From positions 62,001 through 126,000 of the forward strand of contig DAIDEE010000016.1 in NCBI GenBank assembly GCA_027308685.1: a stretch of 64,000 nt of DNA. The letters are read 5' to 3'. The position numbers and the translations under genes were made by a program. How positions within the stretch are numbered: position 1 is the stretch's first letter; each line of letters begins with the position of its first letter. Of the stretch, positions 36,925 to 45,250 are shown in pieces. The stretch comes from Acidocella sp. (GTDB lineage: Bacteria > Pseudomonadota > Alphaproteobacteria > Acetobacterales > Acetobacteraceae). The notes under the pieces were generated by a model that was not told where the DNA came from, made no database searches, and saw only the letters and a list, made by a program, of their open reading frames with translations.

Positions 36925-37779
36925 ATGTCAGACTCTCGAACCGGTAACAGTGGCAAGTTAAACTTTACAGTTGATCCGAATTATTCCGGCAAAAATCTGC
37001 CTGGCTGGTTTTTAATAAACACCTATCTGCAACGCCAGCTTGGGGTGGCGATGCGGTTTGCGCCGCATGACAGCTTCGATAATTGCCGGGCTGCCGTACT
37101 CGCAAATGAATATGACCTGGTTTACGCCAACCCGTTTGACTGGGTGCAATATACCCAAAAGCTGGATTTCATTCCCATCGCCAAACCACGCGACCATTAC
37201 GATGAGGTGTATCTCTGCACTGCCGCCGCCAACGCCATCGAGACAGTGGCTGATTTGCCGGAACGCACCCGGATCGCCTCGGCGCACCCTGGCACGCTCA
37301 TCCATATGGTGGGGCTGTTCCTGCTCGATAAGGCTGAGATCGACCGGGCGCGGCTGGAGTTTGTCTTCACCGGCAGTTACCAGGGCGTATTGAAAGCGGT
37401 GCTGCAAAAGCAAGCCGATATCGGATTTTTGTTCGATGAAATCTACGCCGGCGCCAGCGGGCTGATCCGTGACCGGCTGCGCATCATCGACAAATCCGAT
37501 GACGCCTTCGCCTTTCACGCTTTTTGTATCGGCCCCCGCCTGTTGGCGTTGCAAGAGCGCCTCACTGAGGTGCTTTGCCGGATGGACGAGGAGCCGCGCG
37601 GGCAGATGTTATTACAGGATATCGGCTTTACCGGCTTCACCCCGGTCACTGAGGATGAAGTGGCGTGCCTGACGATGTTAGCGGATGAGTATGTCAGCGG
37701 CCATGAAGCAATCGACTTGCGCTCGACCTCGACGCTGGAAATTGCCGGCAGCGCCTTCATAGTGGCCCGCGACGCTTAA
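36925..37779 (+). CDS. PhnD-like substrate-binding-protein fold without signal peptide
   Basis: A 284-residue protein of the phosphate/phosphonate periplasmic-binding-protein family (PhnD-like, type II fold). Family features are DNCRAAVLANEYDLVYANPF (about 50-69), a hinge-like IASAHPGTLIHMVGLFLL (about 112-129) and FVFTGSYQGVLKAVLQKQADIGFLF. The N-terminus (MSDSRTGNSGKLNFTVD) is hydrophilic with no export signal or lipobox, so it appears cytoplasmic, unlike ABC-importer binding proteins. No transporter genes adjoin it. GAGGAAGCGG precedes the ATG. Likely a ligand-sensing protein (inference). Confidence 0.68.
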   Translation: MSDSRTGNSGKLNFTVDPNYSGKNLPGWFLINTYLQRQLGVAMRFAPHDSFDNCRAAVLANEYDLVYANPFDWVQYTQKLDFIPIAKPRDHYDEVYLCTAAANAIETVADLPERTRIASAHPGTLIHMVGLFLLDKAEIDRARLEFVFTGSYQGVLKAVLQKQADIGFLFDEIYAGASGLIRDRLRIIDKSDDAFAFHAFCIGPRLLALQERLTEVLCRMDEEPRGQMLLQDIGFTGFTPVTEDEVACLTMLADEYVSGHEAIDLRSTSTLEIAGSAFIVARDA

Positions 37780-37780
37780 G

Positions 37781-38311
37781 CTATTTCAGATGCTCCAATA
37801 ACCGCGGCATCAATTCCACCAGGTTGCAAGGCCGATGCCTGGAATCCAGTTGGAACTTCAATATATCGTCCCAGCCGTCCTTTACCGCCCCGGTGCTGCC
37901 AGGCAGCGCGAACATATAGGTGCCGCCCGCCACGCCGCCGAGGGCGCGTGATTGAATGGTCGAAGTGCCAATTTTCTGGTAGCTCAGCATCCGGAATAAT
38001 TCGCCAAACCCCTCAATGGTTTTATCCAGCACGCGGCTGAACGCTTCCGGCGTCACATCGCGGCCGGTAATGCCGGTGCCACCTGTGGTGATCACCACGT
38101 CAATGGCCGGGTCAGCCATCCACAAGCGCAACTGGGCTTCAATGAGGCCGGCGTCATCCTTGATAATTTTGCGATCTGCCAAGTGATGTCCCGCGGCAAC
38201 AATGCGGCTTGCCAGCGCATCACCCGAGGTGTCGTTCGACGCATCGCGGGTGTCGGAGACGGTGATGATGGCAATATGAACTGGCAGGAAAATGCGCGAC
38301 TCGTCGATCAT
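37781..38311 (-). CDS. moaB: Molybdenum cofactor biosynthesis protein B
   Basis: A 176-residue MoaB/MogA-type enzyme acting on molybdopterin (adenylylation step in the family). IAIITVSDTRDASNDTSGD (13-31), VVITTGGTGITGRDVTPEA (about 73-91) and FALPGSTGAVKDGWDDIL (about 132-149) are the conserved blocks. The stop is separated by one base from the convergent PhnD-like gene. Upstream lies the lytic transglycosylase gene with a 3-bp gap, so the two are probably co-transcribed. Confidence 0.93.
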   Translation of the reverse strand: MIDESRIFLPVHIAIITVSDTRDASNDTSGDALASRIVAAGHHLADRKIIKDDAGLIEAQLRLWMADPAIDVVITTGGTGITGRDVTPEAFSRVLDKTIEGFGELFRMLSYQKIGTSTIQSRALGGVAGGTYMFALPGSTGAVKDGWDDILKFQLDSRHRPCNLVELMPRLLEHLK

Positions 38312-38314
38312 GGA

Positions 38315-39961
38315 TCAATTAGACGCTGTTGCACTTGCCATGTCACGCAGTTGCGGGAAATTACCCTGGGCGAGATCATCCAGGCTGTTGGGTTTCAGGC
38401 CGATTTCCTCGGCATAAATCCAGCTATCAGCCAGCACATGATGGATAAAATGCCGGGTCTCGTCATTCGAGATTGTTTCAATGAACATCAACGGATCACT
38501 GTCCTGCTGCACCGCGTTATACCAGACAGCCGCAGCCCCCGGCCCGGCATTGTAGCTGGCAAGAATGGCGAGCAGGTTATTGTTGATACCAGCCTGCTGG
38601 CCCAGATAGCGGATATAGCCCTGGCCTAGCGCCAGATTCGCAGAGGGGTCGTTAAGGGCACCTGAAATACCTTCGTCGCGCGCAACGAAATGCGCGGTCA
38701 CTGGCATTAACTGCATCAAACCTCGAGCCCCGCAGGGTGACACGGCATTAACGTTGAAGCCTGACTCCGTGCGGGCCAGCGCATAAACCAACGCCGGGTC
38801 AACCGAGAAACCGCCTGCCGGGTGCAAAGCAGGTAACGGCAGGCTGATGCCCGCGATGTCGTTATTGGCCACCGCTGTCTGTCCGGCCACGGCAATCGCC
38901 ACATCCACCAACCCGGCACGGGCGGCCACGGCCATGACAGCTTGCGCCAAGCCCGCATTGGCTTGGATATCTGGCCACATGGCCCGCAAAGCCAAACCAG
39001 CCTGGTCTGCTTCGCCAATCTGCATCAACTCAAATGCCAAATGCCCATTCGGCACAGCATCAACAGCCGTAATATCCGCTTCAGACAGCGCCGCAGCGAT
39101 ACCGGTTGGGCCGAAACCCTGGCCCAATAAACGGCCCGCAATAATGCCATAAAAGCTGTCCGGCGAAGCTGCCGCGGTGCGCAACCAGTTCAAATAATCC
39201 ACCGGCTGCTGCAAACGCAACGCCGCACGCGCAGCCCAAAAAGCCCCGGCGGCACGGTCATCGTCCGATGCCCCAGCAACATTGGCGGCCTGCACGAATA
39301 GCGGAGCGGCGGCGGCGATATCGCCTCTCTGCCAATCTGCAAGCCCATTGGTAAAAGCATGCCGCCAGGCGGGCAGGTCACTCATGCGGGCAGGTTTGAC
39401 GCTGGCGGCAGAGATATGAGTCTGCTCAGGCAATAATACGGTCTGCGGCGGCGTTAACGTGCCCGGCCGAACCCGCTTGGCCAGCAACTTATAAATTGCG
39501 GCAGCAGCCGGCTGGCCGCTGTATTGACTGTACCAGTTACGAAGCTGTGACGTGGTGGGGTGATAACTGGGTGCCAGATAACGTGCGGCCAAAACGGCCC
39601 CAACCAGTGAAGTGTCTTGAAGACGGCTGATCAACTGGTCAGCCTCGGCGTAAGCACCTTGGTCTTGCAACGCCAGAATACGCTGATACTGCGCCACAGC
39701 GCTGGGAGGCAAAGGCTGCGGCAGAATGACTTCATCGCCAGGACTCGGCGCGTTACGCGGCACCGCGTAGGCCACAGAGCTCCCATCCGACACAGCACCG
39801 GCTGTTGAAAGGGGAATATCCGACCCTGACCCTGACCCCATAGATGAGGGGCTTGCCGATGCGACCGTTGCAGAAACGGTGCCGAAGGCAACAAGCGCGA
39901 CTGCGGCTAATGTGGCCGTCGTGGCGTTCAGGCGGGAGAGCGTTTGGAGGGCTCCGCGCAT
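38315..39961 (-). CDS. Soluble lytic murein transglycosylase
   Basis: A periplasmic peptidoglycan-cleaving enzyme of about 548 residues with an N-terminal signal sequence (about 1-37). A long helical TPR-like superhelix (about 80-370) precedes the catalytic SLT domain near the C-terminus: ALARTESGFNVNAVSPCGAR includes the catalytic Glu, then GLMQLMPVTA and AILASYNAGPGAA. The ATG at 39959-39961 gives a compact signal peptide; an in-frame start at 39985 is also possible, since neither has a clear ribosome-binding site. Confidence 0.88.
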   Translation of the reverse strand: MRGALQTLSRLNATTATLAAVALVAFGTVSATVASASPSSMGSGSGSDIPLSTAGAVSDGSSVAYAVPRNAPSPGDEVILPQPLPPSAVAQYQRILALQDQGAYAEADQLISRLQDTSLVGAVLAARYLAPSYHPTTSQLRNWYSQYSGQPAAAAIYKLLAKRVRPGTLTPPQTVLLPEQTHISAASVKPARMSDLPAWRHAFTNGLADWQRGDIAAAAPLFVQAANVAGASDDDRAAGAFWAARAALRLQQPVDYLNWLRTAAASPDSFYGIIAGRLLGQGFGPTGIAAALSEADITAVDAVPNGHLAFELMQIGEADQAGLALRAMWPDIQANAGLAQAVMAVAARAGLVDVAIAVAGQTAVANNDIAGISLPLPALHPAGGFSVDPALVYALARTESGFNVNAVSPCGARGLMQLMPVTAHFVARDEGISGALNDPSANLALGQGYIRYLGQQAGINNNLLAILASYNAGPGAAAVWYNAVQQDSDPLMFIETISNDETRHFIHHVLADSWIYAEEIGLKPNSLDDLAQGNFPQLRDMASATASN

Positions 39962-40088
39962 GGTGGAGTTTAGGTACACAATCAACCCATGAGAGGCAAT
40001 AGCTTTCGGTGAGACGTTTACTAAAAATTAAGACAGTTTTAATCGATTCCGCGGGTTACGGCCACGCAGTTTACTCACGATCGCGTGA

Positions 40089-40868
40089 TCATGGTGCCGA
40101 ATTTTCATCCCCGAGCCGATCGCGCAACGCTAAAAGATCATGCCACGAATCTCGTTTTGCCGCTGGCATACGCAGCAAGTAAGCTGGATGATAAGTAACG
40201 AGGCACGCGAACGGCGCAACGGCACCGGCGATTTCGATGCTGTACCATTTTCCCCGCAGTTGACCGATTCCTGCATGTCCGTGTTGCATATGAAGCATGG
40301 ATTTGGTCGCCACCGTCCCCAGTAATAATAAGCAATCTGGCTTTAATAATACGATGTGACGGAACAAAAACGGCAAACACACCGCAATTTCCGCTTCGGT
40401 TGGGGGGCGGTCGCCGGGGGGACGCCACGGAACAATGTTGGCCAGGCGCACGTTGCCACGGTTTAATCCGATGCTGGCGAGCATTTTATCCAGTAATTGC
40501 CCAGCAGGCCCGGCAAAAGGTTTACCGGTGCGATCTTCTTCAGCCCCTGGCGCGTCGCCGATCACCATTACCCGTGCATCGGCGGCACCATCGGCAAATA
40601 CCAAATGGGTCGCGGTATCGCGCAATGCGCACCCGCTAAAATCCCGCAGAGCCGCGGCCAAATCCTCGAGAGACGCACAACCATCGGCTATTTTAACCGC
40701 CTCAGCCGGACCTGCGGGCAGCACGGACGCCAGCGGCGGCGGTTTTAGCTTGACTGCAACAGGTTCCGCGGCGGCAGCCTTAGCTGCTCGGCGGTTCTGT
40801 GGCTCGGGCAGCAAAATTTCATCAGCTCCCCATATTATCTGCAGTCGCAATGCGGCCAGTTCATCCAT
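40089..40868 (-). CDS. Uracil-DNA glycosylase, family 4-like
   Basis: A 259-residue DNA repair enzyme that removes uracil. GDAPGAEEDRTGKPFAGPAG (104-123) is motif A, ANIVPWRPPGDRPPT (143-157) follows, and TYHPAYLLR (225-233) is motif B with the catalytic-loop His. Family 4 enzymes have an N-terminal C-x2-C pair for a 4Fe-4S cluster; here only Cys80 (SGCALR) is seen at that place, with Phe where the first Cys would be. Cys164 and Cys179 are candidates for the other ligands. The first 75 residues form a low-complexity linker. Confidence 0.85.
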   Translation of the reverse strand: MDELAALRLQIIWGADEILLPEPQNRRAAKAAAAEPVAVKLKPPPLASVLPAGPAEAVKIADGCASLEDLAAALRDFSGCALRDTATHLVFADGAADARVMVIGDAPGAEEDRTGKPFAGPAGQLLDKMLASIGLNRGNVRLANIVPWRPPGDRPPTEAEIAVCLPFLFRHIVLLKPDCLLLLGTVATKSMLHMQHGHAGIGQLRGKWYSIEIAGAVAPFACLVTYHPAYLLRMPAAKRDSWHDLLALRDRLGDENSAP

Positions 40869-40914
40869 ATAGTGATTTGGGGCGGAGAGCGGGGTTTACG
40901 CAAGCCACGCCAGG

Positions 40915-40932
40915 GTTTACGTATACGTCAAC
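40915..40932. promoter_or_regulatory. Strong palindrome upstream of ETF-QO, LiuR-like
   Basis: GTTTACGTATACGTCAAC is an 18-mer with a perfect ACGTATACGT core and 16 of 18 palindromic positions. It lies 33 bp upstream of the ETF-QO ATG. From memory it resembles operators of LiuR-type MerR regulators of branched-chain amino acid and fatty acid catabolism, in which ETF genes are common targets. The regulator itself is not in the window. Confidence 0.5.
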
Positions 40933-40965
40933 CTTAGTCACTATATATGATTTGAAGGAGTGAAT

Positions 40966-42600
40966 ATGTCCGAGCATTTGGAACCCCGCGAGGCAATGGA
41001 ATTTGATGTGCTGGTCGTGGGCGCTGGCCCCGGCGGACTTGCTGCTGCGATCCGCTTAAAGCAGATCAACCCGGAAATTTCGGTCTGTGTGATTGAAAAA
41101 GGCGGTGAGGTTGGCGCGCACATCCTCTCGGGTGCCGTGCTGGAACCCCGTGCCTTGCTGGAATTATTCCCCGATTGCGACCCCTCGCTCATCGCGCTTT
41201 CAACCCCGGTGGCTGAGGACAAATTCATGTTCCTCACGGAAACCAAAGCCTTCACCATGCCCACCCCGCCACAGATGCATAACCAGGGTAATTACATCGT
41301 CTCGCTGGGCAACGTGGTGCGCTGGTTGGGCCAGCAGGCCGAGGAAACCGGGGTCGAGATTTATCCGGGCTTTGCCGCCGCCGAAGTGTTGACCGAGGAT
41401 GGCCGGGTGGTGGGTGTTGCCACCGGCGATATGGGCATCGGCAAAGACGGCCAGCCCACCGGCAATTTTACCCGCGGCATTGAGCTGCGCGCCACCTATA
41501 CGATTTTCGCCGAAGGCTGCCGCGGCTCGCTCTCCAAGCAGTTGATGAAAAACTTTGACCTGAACGCCAATAACGACCCACAAACCTATGCCATCGGCAT
41601 CAAAGAACTATGGGAGATTAAGCCGGAGAAATTCCGCAAGGGCTTGACCCTGCATACCATCGGCTGGCCGCTGCAGAGCGACACCTATGGCGGCTCATTC
41701 ATGTATCATTTCGGTGAGAACCTGATGTCGTTTGGGCTGGTTGTCGGGCTGGATTATCCAAATCCTTTCCTCTCCCCGTTCGGTGAAATGCAGCGTTTTA
41801 AAACGCATCCTCAGATCGCACCATATTTTGAAGGCGCCAAACGCATCTCCTACGGGGCGCGAGCCCTTAACGAAGGTGGCTTTCAATCGTTGCCGAAACT
41901 CACCTTTCCGGGCGGCGTGCTGATTGGCTGCGCTGCGGGCACGCTGAACGTGCCAAAAATTAAAGGCACGCATACGGCCATGAAATCCGGCATGGTGGCC
42001 GCCGAAGCCATCGCTGCGGCGTTCGCCAGCGGCAAGCCCGCCGAAGTAACGGCTTATTCCGATATGTTGAAAGCCAGTTGGGTGGGGCCGGAGCTGCATA
42101 GCGTGCGTAATATCCGCCCTGGCTTTGCAAAATTTGGCTTATATGGCGGGTTGGTGAATGCGGCGATTGAAACCTATATCACGCGCGGTAAATCGCCTTG
42201 GACGTTAAAGAACCATGCCGATTATGCTTGCCTGGTGAAAGCGAAAGACGCTACCCCGATTACCTACCCAAAACCGGACGGCAAACTCACCTTCGATCGG
42301 CTCTCCTCAGTGTTTATTTCCAACACCAATCATGAGGAAAACCAACCGGCACACCTGCGGTTACTTGATCCTGCGAAGGCCATCGCCGTAAATTGGGCAG
42401 AATATCGCAGCCCCGAAACCCGCTATTGCCCCGCCGGCGTGTACGAAATTACCGGCGAGGAAACCGGCAATCCGCAACTGCAAATCAACGCGCAAAACTG
42501 CGTACATTGTAAAACATGCGACATCAAAGACCCCACCCAAAACATCAATTGGGTGGTGCCTGAAGGTGCCGGTGGCCCAAATTATCCTGGTGGGATGTAA
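40966..42600 (+). CDS. Electron transfer flavoprotein-ubiquinone oxidoreductase
   Basis: A 544-residue peripheral membrane enzyme passing electrons from acyl-CoA and related dehydrogenases, via ETF, to ubiquinone. The N-terminal FAD loop [31 protein letters not shown], and a C-terminal ferredoxin-like end with [19 protein letters not shown], which supplies three of the 4Fe-4S cysteines, are diagnostic. AAGGAG 5 nt before ATG 40966-40968 fixes the start. The gene stands alone behind a strong palindrome and would support fatty acid and amino acid oxidation, as would the enoyl-CoA hydratase at 54.4 kb. Confidence 0.96.
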   Translation: MSEHLEPREAMEFDVLVVGAGPGGLAAAIRLKQINPEISVCVIEKGGEVGAHILSGAVLEPRALLELFPDCDPSLIALSTPVAEDKFMFLTETKAFTMPTPPQMHNQGNYIVSLGNVVRWLGQQAEETGVEIYPGFAAAEVLTEDGRVVGVATGDMGIGKDGQPTGNFTRGIELRATYTIFAEGCRGSLSKQLMKNFDLNANNDPQTYAIGIKELWEIKPEKFRKGLTLHTIGWPLQSDTYGGSFMYHFGENLMSFGLVVGLDYPNPFLSPFGEMQRFKTHPQIAPYFEGAKRISYGARALNEGGFQSLPKLTFPGGVLIGCAAGTLNVPKIKGTHTAMKSGMVAAEAIAAAFASGKPAEVTAYSDMLKASWVGPELHSVRNIRPGFAKFGLYGGLVNAAIETYITRGKSPWTLKNHADYACLVKAKDATPITYPKPDGKLTFDRLSSVFISNTNHEENQPAHLRLLDPAKAIAVNWAEYRSPETRYCPAGVYEITGEETGNPQLQINAQNCVHCKTCDIKDPTQNINWVVPEGAGGPNYPGGM

Positions 42601-42719
42601 GGCTTTAAGACAGAGCGGTGAGGCCGCCCAGAATAACTGAATCGTCAAACCACATAAACTTGTTCAACCTGAAAATCCGCTTGCGAGTCATAATAAAAGC
42701 GGTTTTCAGGGGAACAGTT

Positions 42720-43250
42720 ATGAAATTCAAGCAAGTATTTTTAACAGCGACTGCCGCGACGTTCTTTCTCAGTAATGTCGCCCTGGCCGACACGGGAGCG
42801 CCAGTGTTCATGTCGCCGGACTGGGCAAATAATTTATGCGACGCCTGGAACCACGCCACCGACCTTACCACCGGCCTCGCAGGTGGTTGGGTTCATAATG
42901 ATGGCGGCAAAGGCTACAAAACCTTAAAAGTGGCCGATTCAATTTGCACCAAGAGTGCGCCGGTTGAGCTGCAAATCTCCTTCAAGGACGGCAAGGCCAT
43001 TTGCATTTATGGTGGTGCCCTTAAGGCTGGCGATATGAATTACGGCGTCGATTACTCGATGTGGGCCACCACGAAAAACTGGCAGAACATGGGCTCACCG
43101 ATGACCGCGATGATGTTTGGTCGGCTAAATTTCCAGGGACCGAAGATAGAAGCGATGTCCAACATGGGACCTTTCGGTGCGTTCCTGCATCTGGTGGCGC
43201 AAGTGCCCGGCAGTGTTGATTATTGCCCGCCGGTTGGCCAAGGCACATGA
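42720..43250 (+). CDS. Exported SCP2-like protein
   Basis: A 176-residue protein with a signal peptide (1-23, FFLSNVALA then DTG). The mature region has strands VELQISFKDGKAICIYGG (82-99), MWATTKNW (114-121), GRLNFQGPKIEAMSNMGPF (134-152) and a closing hydrophobic stretch. These match the cytoplasmic SCP2 protein at 36520 block for block. Four cysteines (40, 76, 95, 169) could form disulfides in the periplasm. SCP2 domains are normally intracellular, so export is unusual. AGGGGA precedes the ATG. Function unknown; lipid or quinone binding in the periplasm is an inference. Confidence 0.6.
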   Translation: MKFKQVFLTATAATFFLSNVALADTGAPVFMSPDWANNLCDAWNHATDLTTGLAGGWVHNDGGKGYKTLKVADSICTKSAPVELQISFKDGKAICIYGGALKAGDMNYGVDYSMWATTKNWQNMGSPMTAMMFGRLNFQGPKIEAMSNMGPFGAFLHLVAQVPGSVDYCPPVGQGT

Positions 43251-43254
43251 TGAA

Positions 43255-43851
43255 TTAAGGATGCAGGTTGCGGGTGGTGGCGCTGGCCGCAGCATCCGCA
43301 ACATCCTCATAGCTGCGCATGATAAAATCGAAGCTGGGGTTGGTGACGCCGAACCAGAGATGCTCATTTTTGAAATGATGCCAGAGATGATATTTTTTGA
43401 TCCACCGGCCCCAGGCGGTGCGCGGCTTGTAGGGAATGTGGGCAACAAAATGCACCCACTTATAATATAGTATCGCCGCCGAAGTGCCCGCCAATAACGT
43501 GCCGACCGAAGCCACCGACGGCCAGATCAACCATGCCAAACCACCCGTGACCACTAGGTTCGGTATCACAAACCACAGCGGCAGAAACAATAAATCAAGC
43601 CGGTTTGGTTCGCTGTGATGGTCATAATGCAGCCGGTGCTGCAATTTAAGAATAAACGGCACGCCATGCGCGGGCGGCGCATGAAACGCATAACGGTGGA
43701 ACGTGTATTCGCTGGTAAAAAACAGCGCAGCACCAAGCAAAAACAACCCAGGATGAACCGGCCAGAGATCGGTGAGCACCATCCATGCCACCAGCACCAC
43801 CACGAGGCCCAGAACCAGATTGCTGCCGTGCTTGCAAAATTCCAACAGCAT
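43255..43851 (-). CDS. Fatty acid hydroxylase superfamily membrane protein
   Basis: A 198-residue di-iron membrane enzyme, shorter than the one at 27899. Histidine clusters are EYTFHRYAFH (48-57), HRLHYDHH (72-79) and KKYHLWHHFKN (149-159), with helices between. Size and motif spacing are like bacterial carotenoid or lipid hydroxylases of the superfamily. Substrate unknown. It converges with the exported SCP2 gene with a 4-bp gap and lies downstream of the decayed permease gene. Confidence 0.75.
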   Translation of the reverse strand: MLLEFCKHGSNLVLGLVVVLVAWMVLTDLWPVHPGLFLLGAALFFTSEYTFHRYAFHAPPAHGVPFILKLQHRLHYDHHSEPNRLDLLFLPLWFVIPNLVVTGGLAWLIWPSVASVGTLLAGTSAAILYYKWVHFVAHIPYKPRTAWGRWIKKYHLWHHFKNEHLWFGVTNPSFDFIMRSYEDVADAAASATTRNLHP

Positions 43852-43947
43852 GAAGTTTCCTCAATTTATGTGCCGTTTTGGGAAAGATGCGCCCGTATGG
43901 GAAAGCAGGCAAGCCATTTTGAGGCAGGGTGTTTCAATCCTCGAAGA

Positions 43948-45127
43948 CTAATTTCGCACTACAGACTCCGGCAGATTGATCTCCACCCGGTCTTCCGCCC
44001 AGCGGGCTTCGAGTTGCAGTTGTAGAACCCCCCGCATCATCAGCCATTGACCGAGGTCCGCGCCCGCAACCCCCACCCGGCCGCCAGATTGGCGAACCAT
44101 TCATCTGCGAGGGTGCCCGCCGCAGTGTCGAGGGGCAATGTCAGTTCAACCCGCTGCGCCACCAGCGGAAGGGTGAGGAGATTCCCCAGAAAAGCGATTA
44201 CCGCACCGAACGACAATGGCGACGCCAAGGCCGGCACCGAAGCCTGAAACGCCAGAGGTGCCACAGCCACCAACACACCGGCAGAAAGGCCAAGCGCCAC
44301 CACCAAAGTACGGCGGGTATCCAGCAACCGTGCGGTAGCCAACTGGCAGCCCTGGGCCATGATAAAGCCTGACACGTAGAGCAGCATGGCGGCTTTGACC
44401 GGTGCGGGCATCAACACAAAAAGTGCCGCCAGCTTGGGGCATAAGGCAACGATGACCAGCAGCGGAACCCATAGCCAAACCACCCGCCGCGCCAAGGTGC
44501 CCGTGCCCACCGACAACCCGACCGCCGCCGTGGCAGGCCCGGGTGGCGCATCGGCCCGAGTCCAGCCGCCATCTGCCGCGCGCTGTAAAACCACAAAACT
44601 GCCGGTGGCGGTCGCCATCAGGGCAACCAATGACAATAAATAAGCCACCAGCGGCGCGGTTGAGACCGCACCAAAATCTGGCAGCCATGGGCCTGGCAAC
44701 GCAAACCAGGGGCGAGCGGCCAAAATGACGGCGGCATATGGCGTACCCTGGCCGAGCCATATCGCCGGCAGAATGCTGACCAACGCGCCGATCAGCATCA
44801 CCACCACCCCGGCAATTTCATTCGGCAGCACAATTCGCAACCTGCCCAGCGCAAAGGTCAACAATATCGCCGCGCCGCCGGTTATCAAAACCATCGCCGC
44901 AATACCGCCAAACCCACTGCCCACATGACCTGCCAGCGCATAGGCGCTCAGCAACGCAGCCGTATGGGTGCCCGGTAGCGGGTAACCGGAACCCACCCAG
45001 CCGCGGGTGAGTAATTGCAAGGCCTGCCAGTAGGTGATTCCTTGCGGAAGGTGATTCCTTGCGGACGCTCCATCCGCCGGTCATGGCTGCGGCCAAAAAA
45101 CTGATCGAGGGCTGTAAGAATTTTCAT
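43948..45127 (-). pseudogene. Decayed NCS2 purine/uracil permease
   Basis: The main open frame (44040-45020) encodes about 326 residues of a nucleobase:cation symporter-2 carrier: RGWVGSGYPLPGTHTAALL and PNEIAGVVVMLIGALVSI are NCS2 blocks, and nine or more helices follow. The true start appears to be ATG 45125-45127 (MKILTALDQFF, then RRMERPQGIT) in another frame. An exact 17-bp tandem duplication at 45032-45065 shifts the frame; deleting one copy joins RPQGIT directly to YWQALQLLTRG. Even repaired, the protein is about 356 residues, shorter than the usual 430-500, and lacks about the first two helices. A further 30-codon piece (43948-44040), beginning inside the stop as TGATG, may be its detached C-terminal end. 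Confidence 0.7.
45032..45065. repeat. Exact 17-bp tandem duplication
   Basis: Two adjacent copies of AGGTGATTCCTTGCGGA (45032-45048 and 45049-45065) lie within the 5' part of the permease pseudogene. Because 17 is not a multiple of 3, it breaks the frame. It looks like recent slippage or unequal repair. Confidence 0.95.
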
Positions 45128-45250
45128 GGGTGCCGCTGTTGGATTGTTTTTTATAATGACGTACCGCTTGGGGTCTGTGCCGCGCTCGTCCATCGCCTCA
45201 CGAAAAGGTCACGTTTGGGGATTGTGCCGGATATCGCCTATAAAACGCCC

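Noticed and set aside
34390-37779. Conservon-type Roadblock/GTPase signalling operon
   Set aside because: There is a Roadblock protein but no Ras-like GTPase, DUF742 or histidine kinase gene nearby.
43615-44025. 136-codon plus-strand frame across the hydroxylase start region
   Set aside because: It is mostly antisense to the hydroxylase gene and shows no recognisable domain or ribosome-binding site.
45059-45250. Longer dapB start
   Set aside because: The upstream 64 codons have no DapB similarity and overlap the 5' part of the decayed permease on the other strand.
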